Shown: in pieces, positions 48,530-59,728 of the stretch
How positions within the stretch are numbered: the stretch's first letter is position 1
How the letters are laid out: every line of letters starts with the position of its first letter
Source: Telmatherina bonti
Taxonomy: Eukaryota > Chordata > Actinopteri > Atheriniformes > Telmatherinidae
DNA: 64,000 nt
NCBI GenBank assembly: GCA_933228915.1
Contig: OW121822.1
Span: 487,865-551,864 of the forward strand
Direction of reading: 5' to 3'
Made by a program: the position numbers and the translations under genes
The notes under the pieces: generated by a model
Database searches by the model: none
Told to the model about the DNA's origin: nothing
Seen by the model: only the letters and a program-made list of their open reading frames with translations

Positions 48530-48755
48530 ATGAGAAGAACTTGCTGTGTAGTCGGCTGCAATGTCCGAACACACGATCGATTGGGAAAAAAATAGATAAT
48601 GGCTTGTCTTTTCACTCGTTTCCTACATTGAAGCAAAACCAAGGGAGTCCTGTATCCGGAGGAGACGGAAGGTATATCTGCCGTTAGACGCACCAACTTA
48701 AGTTTTACTAACATCCCAACATCTTTGAAAGTCTGCTCCCGACATTTTCATCACG
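48530..48755 (+). pseudogene. THAP-domain first exon of a DNA transposon
   Basis: ATG at 48,530 opens MRRTCCVVGCNVRTHDRLGK with the first Cys pair of a C2CH THAP zinc finger, then LSFHSFP. After one frameshift (near 48,650) the other frame gives VRRTNLSFTNIP and KVCSRHFHH, with the CxxH half of the finger. It ends at a donor (tcacg then gtaagtgtg). THAP domains bind the ends of their transposon in P-type elements. Without the shift the exon would make about 75 residues, the usual size. Confidence 0.75.
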
Positions 48756-49230
48756 GTAAGTGTGACTGTTTTGTGTAATTTGATTATTGTGTTCTTATTT
48801 TGTTCCGATTTCAATCAAATAACCCGAAGCTACTTTGGCTGGAAGAGCATCTGTTGGCATAGCGGCTAGCAAGCTAGCATGCTAAGTTAATGCTAATGTA
48901 GCGGTTACTTCAGGTAAGTACAACTGTACTAATGTTATATCTCAGGAAGTTCTAGGTACGACTGCAGAGCCCAAAAGAGTGATATTGGCAGAGACAAAAC
49001 ACAATGACTGAAGTGTGGCAGTTGAATTCAAGGTTGTATTATTCACAAATAACAGAAATTTACAATCCCTGCCTGTCTAAGCCGGCTTCCTAAGATGCAC
49101 ATATAAAATGAGCTCGAGCACCTAAAATAAAAAAATAGTTTCCCGGTAAAGTCTTTAAAATAAAGTAAAAGGGCGAAAAGTCTGTTTCCCAGATTGCAGT
49201 TCTTCCTTCAGGAAAGGAGGAAAGAATGCC

Positions 49231-49231
<1 letters not shown>

Positions 49232-49280
<49 letters not shown>

Positions 49281-49292
49281 GTGTGTGTGTGT
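49232..49292. repeat. (GT)n microsatellite
   Basis: About 30 dinucleotides with a single C interruption. Confidence 0.98.
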
Positions 49293-50645
49293 TCACTTTT
49301 CTTTCCAAAGTGTCTTTGTTCACAGTGTCAGATACTACCCGGGTAGCTTTAGAGTATCAGTCTCTGTGTTGTGAATGATGGGATGAGTTGGTGGTATTTC
49401 TTTCTGAGGATGGATCTTACGGCTGGCCACACCGTGTTGTTGGTCCCTCCACAGTCAAATTTCCTGGTTTGGCTCGCCACTGAACCCCCGAGGTTCAGAT
49501 CTTGAATAATCTGGTCCTGGTCAAAAACCAATCTAGGCAAACGGTGTAGAATGCGCAGGTTACAATAATTTCTTCCTTTCAGTCTAGTTAACTTTTTTTC
49601 CTCACCACTCAGTTCCTTTATAAGTGTATCTATCTGTTAGGGATATACAGTAAACTACTCCAATCATCATAAAATGAGTGGATATAAATTGCACAAGGTA
49701 TTCTGCAAATGAGAAATCAATAATGTATGTACTTTACACCTTAAACTGAAAAGCTATACTGTAAGCCACCATTAATGTTTAACAACTTACATCTATGAAA
49801 CACTTTTAACCATAACTTCAATAAAATATGATCTACATCCAACATACATTGTTTCACATCTTAACTTATTCCGAACACTCAAAAGGAAATGTATCTGCAC
49901 TTGTTGATTCAGCATGTGCACTTCAGCAACTAAACATTAGCAACTAGCTCAGTGCAAACACACTTACCATCCTTAACTTGTGTAGCGTTAAACATTAAAG
50001 ATTTATATCTTAACTCCGATTGGTTTTAAAAGACCTGATATTTGAACAAATCAAGTAGATAACCATTCACTTAACACTTAAATTAGCATTAGCATCCCTT
50101 ACCGGAGCTCTTTATGAGAAGGCCTGCTAACAGATGCACTCTTCACTCAACTGTTACACAGAACCAAGACCTTGACAAATAAACAATATATTAACAATTG
50201 ATACAAAAGGATTACTAATGAACTTCTGTCTTAAATTCGTGTTTTCATACCGAGAATTTCAGCAAGGTTAATCCTGGTCTTTCAGACAACGTCTCCGTTT
50301 GAAAAGAGCGTAGAAGAAGAAAGGATGGGAAATCTCTATGGTGTAGGCGCCACCTGGTGGCAGTGCAGGGAATTACAGCACCATATGCACAAGGCTGGTG
50401 GTCCCATAGCTCAGGTGGGCTACACTAACGCAAAGATCGCATAATATTTGTGATAAATGATTAGATTTATATGGCACCTTACAAGGCATTAGAGCGCTTT
50501 ACTTTTAATCCATCCCTCATTCATACTTGGTGATAGTAAGCAACATGTGCAGCCATAGCTGTCTGCAGTACACTGATGGAAACCAAGCAGCCGAGGTCCG
50601 CCAGAGGACTCTCTGACTCTCACAGATAAATAAAACCCAAACAAC

Positions 50646-50822
50646 ACCCAGCCGAGCCCATCAGATACACTGGTTAACAACCAGCCGAGTCCATCAGATA
50701 CACTGATTAACAACCAGCTTAGACCATCAGATACACTGATTAACAACCAGCTTAGACCATCAGATACACTGGTTAACAACCAGCCGAGTCCATCAGATAC
50801 ACTGATTAACAACCAGCCGAGA
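50646..50822. repeat. 33-bp tandem repeat
   Basis: About 5.4 copies of a 33-bp unit (acaaccagccgagtccatca then gatacactgatta), with two variant types (ccgagtc and cttagac) in the order x-a-b-b-a-a. As 33 is a multiple of three it stays open on the minus strand as an 11-residue repeat, but no gene context exists. Confidence 0.95.
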
Positions 50823-51506
50823 CCTTTTTCAGCTATTTTCCCCATTTTTTCAGCAAGCTAAGCCTGACAAAAATGTCTTGTACTTTCCGATATCTGCAAG
50901 GTTAAAGCTGTTGGACAGAGACACCAAACAGCCCCAGGCTGCAAAGACTGTTGATCTTTACAGAATCGCTATTTTCTTACATAACTTGTAGCTGGATTTT
51001 TATGTGATTTTGTTTTTCTTTACAAACAGATGTGTTTTTTATTGTTAGGTTATATTCTTAATTGTGGAGGAACTTGAATTTATGATGTGCTAAAATATTA
51101 CTTTTTACATCATTCAGGGGAGGGGTTGTTCTTAGTTTTTAATTTAAAACGGTTTATTAATAAACTTTGATATGACTTAACTAATAAATAATTAGTGGGA
51201 CCTGAAACTGAACGGTGTCTCTAGTCTGATGCATTCATAGCATAGTTTGGATGTTAATATGTCCTCATGTGAATTCTTTTACCCCCCCCCGATGTTAAAA
51301 GCTTGTATTCAAGCTGACTTTACTCGCTGGGCTCCACAGCCTTAGTGTAATATTTAGCAAGTAGCTCTGGAAGCACACCCTCCTAAAGAAGACTTGTGCT
51401 TCTGTGAGATAGTTTTCCAGAAGTCCCTCTCTGGGAAGATGCACCGCTACAAAGTCCTGTTATGTCCAAACAACCATATCAGTCATCTGACTGAGTAACA
51501 AAAATC

Positions 51507-51785
51507 TCATTTACCACTTCTGGTTGAATCTGTGTGAAGTTGCCGGGCAAAACCCAGTATGCTGCTCACAGTCTTCGTTCCATGGATGTGGACAGTTTCC
51601 TCCAGTTTAAACAGGAGTGCAGCTACATGCGTACAGGTCTCAGCTACTCCTGCCATGCAGGTGCAGCAGCCACATTCCACTTTGCCCGCACTGCTCACCA
51701 TCACCCAGGGCTTGAGAGGAGGCTCGTTCAGCCGCTGAGAATGCAGAACTTGAGAGGACCCATGAACAGAGTTTTTGAAAAAAAA
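51507..51785 (-). pseudogene. SWIM zinc-finger exon, transposon-type
   Basis: The minus-strand frame reads SQRLNEPPLKPWVMVSSAGK then VECGCCTCMAGVAETCTHVA: the CxC...CxH ligands of a SWIM finger followed by ALLFKLE. Similar segments occur in MULE-type transposases and in uncharacterised fish proteins that combine THAP, SWIM and nuclease parts (from memory, not checked). The frame opens at about 51,785 after an A-run. Orientation is opposite to the THAP exon at 48.5 kb. Confidence 0.7.
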
Positions 51786-52244
51786 ATTATATAAAGATAC
51801 ATATATATTGGTGTGCATTATTTTAGTCTGCATGCACACGTAGTTCGCCTAATTATAACAAGTTCATATCACTCGGGGCGTCACCGTAGCAACACGTTAA
51901 CCGGCTGGTTCAGACCAGCTGGCTTTCCATATGTGAATAAAAGAAACGCTTTAGCTTCTGGTTGACAGCAGTTGTTCAACATAAAAATCACTGCTCTAAT
52001 AACCTGGCTCAATGATCACCTTAGGAGTGGCCTCCCAAAATGGTGCGGGTCTACTATTTATGTCCCAGACCGCATTACGTCATCACGGCCATTGCCAAGC
52101 CCTATTACACACTTTACACAAAATGTGTCTCAATCAGCACACTGAAACTACTTTGAACACTTCTGTAGTATTTAACACAACGTATTTAGGACTACTTCAG
52201 CCTTTCCACTACTTCAAACTGAACGAGGTACAAAAGTACAACTT

Positions 52245-52590
52245 CCGGTTTAAAGCCGCCGGGCACCATCATCCAATCAGCGATTTCTCTTGTTGCCGCT
52301 GGTACCTACCTCTTCTGGTATGTTAATGTAGTGCTTTTTCTAAGTTCGTCGTTGTTGTTTTTTGTCATTGTGTTTTATAATTTTTTTGTGTTTTTTTTTT
52401 AGTTGTTGTGTTTTTTAGATTTTTTTGTAGTGTTCATTAAATTGGTTGTGTTTTTTTTTTTATTTGTCATCGTGTATTTTGTAATTGTCATTTTTAGTTT
52501 GTTGCTGTTTCTTAATTTGTTGTTGCGTCTTTTTGTTTTGCATTTGTGTTTTTTGTTTTGTTGTTGTGGTTTGCACTTCAGGGCCACCAT
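52245..52590 (-). repeat. Right terminal inverted repeat
   Basis: Reverse-complement partner of 48,037-48,375. The T-rich part (52,345-52,560) gives low-complexity frames that are not genes. Confidence 0.8.
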
Positions 52591-52760
52591 AGTTTTTTGC
52601 CTACCCAAAGCAATGTCAAGGATGGGGCAATTTTGCAGGACTTGATGTGTGTTTTAAGTTGGTTGTCTTGTGGTGTTGGTCATAAACCGACAAAGGGTGC
52701 ATATGAGGAAGTTAGTGTATGAAGGTCGAGATCTGACCTCTGTGTTTGGTAAACAATAGG

Positions 52761-53030
52761 TGTTGCATGAATCATGACGCTGTAATGTCAACAGCCACCA
52801 TAACAAGTTAACTTTAGAAAAAGTCACCCAGAAACACTGGATAGTTGGGAAACCCACTTTCCTTGGCATGCAGTAAAAACCTATAAAAACTAGCTGGGTT
52901 CTGTCTGGGAGAGCCTTCCTGTATGACACTGAGACTGAGAGTCAAGTCTGAATAGATGCATTCTTAAACATCCAGTACTGTCTCTGATCAGTGGTGTAAG
53001 AGTTTTTCTCCTCCACATTTTTCCACAACA
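52761..53030 (+). repeat. Possible LTR of the second retrovirus
   Basis: 270 bp beginning TGTTG and ending CAACA (perfect 5-bp inverted ends), with a TATA box (cctataaaaac, 52,879-52,889). It lies where a 3' LTR would be expected for the env remnant at 46,857-48,036 if the DNA transposon is removed. No second copy and no clear polypurine tract were found, so it remains tentative. Confidence 0.4.
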
Positions 53031-55012
53031 CAACATGGAAAACAAGATATTTTCATCCAGAAGAGATCAGTTCTAAGAACAGCAAAGAAAAGGGTCCACA
53101 AATGAGATTTTTTTTAAAGGTTTAGATTTTATATAACATTGAACTGATTATTACAACTAAAGTGACCATCTAATGTAAAAGAATGAAAAACCTCTGTGAA
53201 GGTCAGTGAACTGATTTGCCCTTTCTGTTCATACAATAAAGTAAAACAACGGCAGATTTCAAACATAGTTGTAAATGTCAATGAATCATGATTAATTATT
53301 TTGTAAGCTGTGAAAGTGTCAACATTTTTAGATGACACATTCAGTATGGATCATGCGGTATGAAATGGTAGTTTTCCAAGTTCCCACATGGGAGAATAAA
53401 TTCTACTCCAGCTTCTGTGAGAAGTCAGAACATTGTTTTTGTTCTCAAGTCCACAAGAATAAAATGAAATCATCTTGTCCTTGTGGACGTGGTTAGCTGA
53501 TGTATCTTCCAACTTGATGCCTCAGCCAAGCAGAACTTGCAGCAAGTAGAAGCATGATGTGAATACTCAGTCATTTGAGTTGGACATGATCAACATGGAA
53601 AAGTGTGCAGAAGTCTTTGGTTCAGATTTTTATTGATGATGACTGAATGGATAGTTTTAATTAACAGTTGATGGAGGCGATGAAACAGTAGAAACATGTT
53701 TACATGTGTTAAATAAAAACATAGAGACCTCCGTGTGTGTATGTCCAACATGTCTTTTCACAGACCAAGGTAATCCTTAAATATAACCAGGTCAGCTTTT
53801 TATAGCAGATAAAAACACAAACCCCTTCACATGTGGATGAAAGCTGTTGCAGAAAATTGGTTCTGGATTATTTTGCTCTTACCAAAACACCACTATATCA
53901 GGACTCAGGTATCAGGGCTTTTTTTTTTTTTAATCTTATGGCATTTCAAATTTGAAACTTTTAAAACTCTGTCAAAAAGATTTTTGTAAACAGTCATTTT
54001 TTTTATTTTTCTATTGTATTTTATGCCAAAGTTTTTTCTGAAGTTATCCAGATACTTGAACAGAGTGTCTGCATCATGTCTCCAACAGAACAACTTAAAA
54101 ACCCTTTTTTAAAATCTTTTTTGTTAACATGACTTCAAGAAGTAAACAGAATGGTGCCCATTACGTAAAACTCATGGTTTTTCATCCTCTCTAACTGCAT
54201 GTATGGAGATTTTATATTCATCCCTGTTTTGCGCAGCGATGAAATGGAACATATAAAAAGTTACCTTCTCAATTGGTAATACTGAGGTTCTAGAACCTCA
54301 GTTCTAGTTAGGTAACGTGTTAGGTAGTTAGAACCTGTGTCATGTATTGTGAAGAATACTGCTGGTGTCTCATCCACTTAAAGAGGAAATCTTTCTGATT
54401 TATGTGATGACTCATGAACAATGATTCTGTGGAGATATGAACCATTTTCTGGGACTCTATCTGGACATTCAGTCAGGTTAAAAGAGTAAATGTGCAAATA
54501 TTTTCCACATTTTTTTTATGCTGACGATACAAACATGCTGCTTCTGTTGGCTCAGACATAATGCTCACACCCTTAACTAATTCTTTCTCATATCTCTGCA
54601 CTTTCTACAAATAGTGCTGCACAGTCCTGAGATCAGATATTTTACGCTGGGGCCAACAACTAATTAATGTAATTTCCTGCCCAGTCCAACCTTTCAGCTT
54701 CACTGCTGTTAAAATAAGCTTTGTGTCTGAGACCCCCTCCTTCTTTTATTGTCATTACAATCAAAGTTATACAGCTAAGCTGCACCCAGAGAGTACCTCT
54801 GAGCAATGCTTGATAACCTGGATGTGTTCTGTTTGATTCAGTGTGAAGCACCAGATGATTGAAATGGGAGACCTGCATGGATACAGTCAGAATTCAGATT
54901 CACATGTGTTTTTAGCACCAGTGGTGAAGAACCTCTAGCTCTTTACTTGGTCAGCAGAGACCTTGCTAGAGTTGTACTGCAGTGAAACTCAGCATCCAGC
55001 AGCTTCTCTGGT
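53031..55012. other. AT-rich interval downstream of the has3-like gene
   Basis: No gene recognised. The part next to 55,012 should contain the 3' UTR of the has3-like transcript (minus strand). Several minus-strand AATAAA words exist, but I cannot decide which is used. A short inverted repeat (gttctagaacctcagttctagtt) is at 54,280-54,310. Confidence 0.5.
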
Positions 55013-55942
55013 TCATGCCTCAGCATACGGCAGGTGGTACTGCTCCTCCCTCTTGTTACACCGTTTAGCTACAATGGCTAAGTAAAGCACCAGCAGAATG
55101 AGCCAGTAACAGACATAGAGTATTGTCCCTGCAATCAACAAGAGCTTTTCAGTCTCACTGAGTGGTTCCTGTGTCTCACAGTAGACTGTATATGCCACAC
55201 CTCCAAGCAGAACCAAAGCCCACACTGTGACCGGCACAGCACCAATTAGGTTAACCACAATCTTCCTGCGGCCTGAAGTGCCCCATCCAGCCTTGTTGAT
55301 GGTCAGCAAGGCAAATATTTTGGCAGGGAGCAGGCTGGACATGTAGAGCAGAGAGTAGAGTGACATGAAGATCATGATGAGGCTCCCTCGCAGAAAGCAG
55401 GCGTAGGTGGCCTTTACCATGCCAACCAGTTGGACCGTAAGTAAGAAGAGCAGGATATTCCACAGCCGCCCACGATAGAAGAGGTGGATCACTGTGGCTA
55501 CCAGAAAGAAAGGGAAGAAGCCAGTGACCACAGATTCGTAGGTCATCCAAAGGCTGTGCTTGTGGAACCACAAAGCATTATAGAGCCACTCACGGAAGTA
55601 AGACTTGCTCCATCGAGTCTGCTGGTTAAGCCAACGCAAATACTGGGTGGGAGTCTCTGTCTGACACTGCGATCGCGCTGTGAATTTTGTCTTGTAGCCA
55701 AAGCTGAGCACCCGATTGGTGAGATGGCGGTCGTCACCAAAACTGCACTTTGAGCCAAGGAAGGTCTGGTGGTACCAGGGCTCCAAGAAGTGCTGAAGCA
55801 AGGAGTTCCTGTACATGCCCAATGGACCACTGATGCACTGGACACAGCCAAAGTAGGACTGACAGGCTCGCTCAATGTTGAAGGCCATCCAGTAGCGCAC
55901 ACTGCTGAGGAAGGAGATCCACGAGTCATACTTGTTGAGAAT
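55013..55942 (-). CDS. has3: Hyaluronan synthase, terminal coding exon (HAS3-like)
   Basis: The exon begins at 55,942 after acceptor tttatcttccag and ends with TGA at 55,013, giving 309 residues in phase 0. Its length and start (ILNKYDSW) agree with the last coding exon of vertebrate HAS genes, which make hyaluronan at the plasma membrane from UDP-glucuronate and UDP-N-acetylglucosamine. Visible motifs: SGPLGMYR, GDDRHLTNR (catalytic GDD), QQTRWSKSYFREW (QxxRW). These are followed by membrane segments around residues 125-145, 150-170, 180-205, 215-245 and 262-285. The C-terminus (KRCNKREEQYHLPYAEA) resembles HAS3 more than HAS2 or HAS1. About 244 N-terminal residues must be encoded by exons at higher coordinates; I found none before 64,000. 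The frame is intact, the only clearly functional host coding sequence in the window. Confidence 0.88.
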   Translation of the reverse strand: MLNKYDSWISFLSSVRYWMAFNIERACQSYFGCVQCISGPLGMYRNSLLQHFLEPWYHQTFLGSKCSFGDDRHLTNRVLSFGYKTKFTARSQCQTETPTQYLRWLNQQTRWSKSYFREWLYNALWFHKHSLWMTYESVVTGFFPFFLVATVIHLFYRGRLWNILLFLLTVQLVGMVKATYACFLRGSLIMIFMSLYSLLYMSSLLPAKIFALLTINKAGWGTSGRRKIVVNLIGAVPVTVWALVLLGGVAYTVYCETQEPLSETEKLLLIAGTILYVCYWLILLVLYLAIVAKRCNKREEQYHLPYAEA

Positions 55943-55960
55943 CTGGAAGATAAAGACAAA
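55931..55960 (-). other. Splice acceptor of the has3-like exon
   Basis: The minus strand reads ctttttgtctttatcttccag before ATTCTCAACAAG: polypyrimidine tract plus AG. It decides that the open frame upstream of 55,942 (MLQVTIRLC...) is intron. Confidence 0.9.
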
Positions 55961-56129
55961 AAGAACCCTCATTTTACATAATCTTATTGTGACCTGCAGC
56001 AAATAAAAAAAAAAGTCAAAACCTGAACCTTCACAAACTTTTGTTTTTACAAAAACAAATGTCTCTGCATATGTAGCATATATTAATCTAAGGCATATTT
56101 TTATTTATTTTTATTTATTTTATTTTTAT

Positions 56130-56690
56130 TTGATAGGAACAAGTATGCTCCATGAATGATGGCGCTTGCTACAGCATTTTAGCCAACGCTAATATTCAAT
56201 GCCCATCCCTGGGCTATGAACCTGGGGGGGTGTCACCCTCAATATTGGAGACAGGTGCATATGTACCACCAAAAGATTGTATTATGGATGAAGAAATGTT
56301 TAGCTGACATCCGTAACTCATGTGCTTTTATTTTGAAAGCGCAATGCCAAATCCTTTCATGCACCCCACCACCTCACCAGCCCATTGGTGGGATTCCTGT
56401 TAGAGAAGAAGACAAAAGGAATGTAAAATTTAAGTTGTGTGAAAGCCTGCCACAGGAAAGCCAAGACTACACAAAGAAGCTGACTAAACACTAGAGATTA
56501 AATACTGAGAAACACAGGTGCAACACATGAGGATAACAAGGAGAGCACGCGTATTATCCATGATGGCAGGTGCAGTGGAATGCTGGGAAATGTAGTCTGG
56601 GTTGGTGATCATTAGGCAGATGGGGCTGAACGAACCAGAGGAGGAGCAGACATGACAGTTACACTGTGGGGTAAGTTGTTAAAATACACG
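56130..56690 (+). mobile_element. Unassigned interspersed-repeat fragment
   Basis: A plus-strand coding-like frame (CSMNDGACYSILANANIQCP then PSLGYEPGGV) ends after about 50 codons. Downstream, gaaacacaggtgcaacacatg and ctgggaaatgtagtc are words I associate with 3' ends of transposon-derived sequences in fish. Class not assigned. Confidence 0.4.
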
Positions 56691-57000
56691 CAGTTTCATT
56701 TATTTGTACAGCGCCACTTCACAACAATGTTGTCCCAGGAGACTTTACATCCACATCATTTCAAGCCAGTTCATACATATCCTATAACAGAAACCAACTG
56801 ATTGCATCGAGTCATGACTTGGATCCAATCCTCCATCCTGAGCTGCACGAGGCGACAGTGGGAAGGAAAAAACTCCCCTTTAACAGGAAGAAAACCTCCG
56901 GCAGAACCCGGCTCAGGGAGGGCAGCCATCTGCCTCGACTGGTTGGGGTGGAGACGACAGGAAAGACAGATCAACATGTACAACTGCACTTATTCAGAAA
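56690..57000 (+). repeat. Teleost interspersed repeat (aaactcccctttaacagg type)
   Basis: The block around ggaaaaaactcccctttaac, ggaagaaaacctccggcag and ggcagccatctgcctcgac is a sequence I recognise as recurrent in percomorph fish DNA. Element class unknown. Open frames on both strands here are shadows. Confidence 0.55.
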
Positions 57001-58640
57001 GACCTGCGGAAAAAAGGAGAAATAAGATATAGACGGCAATATTGGCATATATTTATACATTATTATATTAGAGAAATAGAGCGAGGTACTTCTCAGTGCA
57101 TCAGGTAACATCCCCATTGCTACATAAGTAAAGGTTGGCTAGACTACCCATAACTATAAGAGCAATGAGCAGAACCTGGACAGTTGGGTCCCGTACATAT
57201 ATAAGGTCTTAGGAGATTTAGGTGAGCACTGCTATCATTACACTGGCATTGGTTACGCTTAAAATGACCAGGAACATGATCATTAATGATGAAAAGTCAG
57301 CATATTTTCTTTTACACTTCTTAAGTAAGAGGGAAATATATAAATAGTAACTGGTAGAAATAAATCTAAAAAATCTCAAGATAATTTCAAAAATAGATTT
57401 TTGCAAACATAAATTGTGGTGCAGACTAATGTGTTGAACGTGCAAAAGGAGTTTGTCGACTCAGATTGGCAGAAATTGACTCCCGTTTCAGCTGAAGTTC
57501 CACCAACCTGAACCAAACCAGTGTCGCTTTCTTGAATCTGGCTCCCTTGACTGGCCTTGGCAGGACAGTCATCAAATCTCCTGGAATGTTATGCTGCTTG
57601 ATGCTTTGTCTGATGCTCCCCCTCTTCCCATCCTCATGGGCTTGTGGATTTTCCAGTCTGTGCTTCCAAGGCTGCATCATTCCATCAACAGTGGCAGAGA
57701 CTGAAAAGATATATTAGGGGAAGCTCACAGTTTCACTTAAACACACACACAGACTAAAGCTCACAATTGCAGACACACATCCCACTGACTCACCGCTTTC
57801 TTTGGATCCTCCCCACCCTGTGACCTCCCTTCTAGGCAACAGTGGACTGGATGCACTTACCAGCTGTGTTGACACCTGGTGTGCTGGGACACCTTCTCCT
57901 CCCAACCCCATCTATAATGTATTCCTCATGTTTTGATTTTCTGAATATGTGTTTATCTGTACTGAGGTGGTTTTTTTGTTGAATCTCGGGATTTAACAGG
58001 GAAACTTCCCTTTTCTACTCTACCACTTTTATCTTGTGGTTTTCTTTCCAATCTGCAAGAAAGGTGTTCCGCTTAGTGGTCACCGCTGCAGTCAGCCTGA
58101 TCCTGTCTATGTATATGTATGTTTTGTCTAATCTTGGGTGGGTTGGATTGGAACAGAGTTTCTCCACTGTGAGATTAATAAAATTCAATGTCTCTGTTGT
58201 GCAGCATGTGTCCTAGAGTACCGTATTTGTATTGGGGTTTTTTTTTAATGAAGTGTAAAAAGCATGACTACCATGGTGAGCATGTGCGGTGGGTGTGCGC
58301 ATAAACTTGACTTATTAAACTTAAAATGGTCTTTTAAACCAGACTGTAGATCATTTCTGCTGTGAAGTTGTTTTGTTTTTTTGTTTGTTACATGGGAGTC
58401 TCTGGGAATTGACTCCCTTTGACAGCCCCTAGTGGATGAAGGGGAACTGCAATTTTTGAAATAGGAATTCTGCATAGGCTTCACTTTTGACCTCTGAAGG
58501 TTGCTGCTTGACCCTGACAAATCAGAAGCTAAATTTACCATCATCAAGCAGACACCCCAGAACATTTCTTCATCCATACTCAGCAACAGAGTTGAACAAC
58601 TACACTCACTCACATCATTTATTGCATTGAAATGAAAACA
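57001..58640. other. Interval without recognised gene
   Basis: AT-rich with short CA runs. 57,430-57,720 and 58,020-58,200 have transposon-like composition, the latter ending with ccactgtgagattaataaaa, similar to LINE/SINE 3' ends. No domain found on either strand. Confidence 0.4.
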
Positions 58641-58752
58641 CATTATTTCAATCTATTGTCATAAAGCAGACACTTTAATCCAAAGCGACGTACATGTGGT
58701 AAGTGATCAATTACCCTTTGTATGGGAGGAAGCCAGAATGCCCAGAGAGAAT

Positions 58753-59686
58753 CAGAGTTGGGGATAACACATTACAAAGTAAGATGTTACAGTAACAACA
58801 CTACTTTTTGGGGTAATGTAGTAAAGTAACGAACTACACTTAAAATGTCAATAATGAAATTATGTTACTATACTGTAGTAATGCTTGTTCCTACATCACC
58901 CATGCTATATAAGCCCTGTGTGTGTTGTTATGCTCAGTTTAAGTGTCGTGTGCATGCACCACCTGTGTGTGTATCTGTGCCTGGACATGTTGCTATAGAG
59001 ATGGATATGAGTGAGATAACTGCTCATGTCTTCACTGTAGACTTCATAGAATAAAACAAAATAATTTATAACTTACTGGAGCTTTGATTCTATTGACATA
59101 CTTTTATTTGACTTTACAGATCAATAGGAAGAAACTGCTTTGTCATACCAGGTTATCATTCTGATCAATCAGCTGCTGTGTGAAATAATTCCACTATCAT
59201 AGATCTCTCAAAAACCCTGATGGCAACAAGATATTGCCATCAGGGTTTTTGAACTGGAGGAGAGGTGAGAGACGCATTGGCAGCAGAGGAAGTTGTGAGA
59301 AACTTCCTGTTTAGCAGTGAATGTTTTGTTACAAGCTTTAATTATAAACACCACACAGCTCTTGCAGTTCCAGCAGAGTCCTATGTCTGCTTCACCGCTG
59401 CTGGGTGAAGGGAGTTTACCCCAAAGCTCGCTGCTGCTTCTCCACTTCTCAGCCTCCTGAGCTGGTTTGTAGATGGAATTTTAACAGCTGCTTTCAAACT
59501 GAGACAATTATTTAGGTATAGTCTTGTTGTCGACCCCTGACTTACACAGTAAATTAAGAAATAAAGTAACATAAGTGATGACATTATTTTTCGATTGCTG
59601 TAATGAGTAAATTAACTGCATTCCAATTTCCCAAAGTTACGAGTGAAAGTAACTAACTACTTTTTTGAGTAACCCAACACTGGACA
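58753..59686. mobile_element. Short non-autonomous DNA transposon (hAT-like ends)
   Basis: The left end is cagagttggggataacacat and the right end, reverse-complemented, is ccagtgttgggttactcaaa: imperfect inverted ends of the AGTGTTGGG type followed by runs of gttactt/agtaact words. About 930 bp with no transposase. A clear target duplication was not found. Confidence 0.5.
59220..59250. repeat. Perfect short inverted repeat
   Basis: The word aaaaaccctgatggcaa (59,210) is followed within about 15 bases by its reverse complement ttgccatcagggttttt, giving a hairpin inside the hAT-like element. Confidence 0.8.
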
Positions 59687-59728
59687 GAACCCATATTTAG
59701 AGTTTTCTTTTACTCAGATAGAAAACAT

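Larger units (their letters stand above)
48756..51506. other. Interior of the transposon without clear genes
   Basis: Contains a (GT)n tract (49,232-49,292), AT-rich DNA, an interspersed-repeat-like segment at 50,340-50,640 (agatttatatggcacctt type, common in fish), a 33-bp tandem repeat (50,646-50,822) and a C-run at 51,282. A possible LTR with 5-bp inverted ends (49,545-50,424) was considered and not accepted. No coding exon recognised. Confidence 0.5.
48029..52598. mobile_element. THAP/SWIM DNA transposon with long inverted repeats
   Basis: Flanked by the 8-bp direct repeat agtttttt (48,029-48,036 and 52,591-52,598). Termini at 48,037 (acagtggccctgaag) and 52,590 (reverse complement atggtggccctgaag). 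Inverted repeats of about 340 bp: an A-rich/T-rich stretch, then a well-conserved 100-bp block (48,262-48,375 against 52,245-52,345), with a further match at 48,452 against 52,105. Inside, a THAP exon lies on the plus strand at the left and a SWIM exon on the minus strand at the right. The 8-bp duplication would fit P, hAT or MULE-type elements. THAP suggests P-like and SWIM suggests MULE-like, so I leave the superfamily open. Confidence 0.75.

Noticed and set aside
49545..50424. LTR with TGTAG...CTACA ends
   Set aside because: Only 5-bp inverted ends; no target duplication, primer site, polypurine tract or second copy.
52399..52645. Lys/Asn-rich or Phe/Val-rich small protein
   Set aside because: Translation of the A/T-rich terminal inverted repeat.
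57714..57911. Penultimate HAS exon (GLGGEGV stretch on the minus strand)
   Set aside because: It superficially resembles the VGGVGGDV end of the HAS exon, but the surrounding residues and splice context do not fit.
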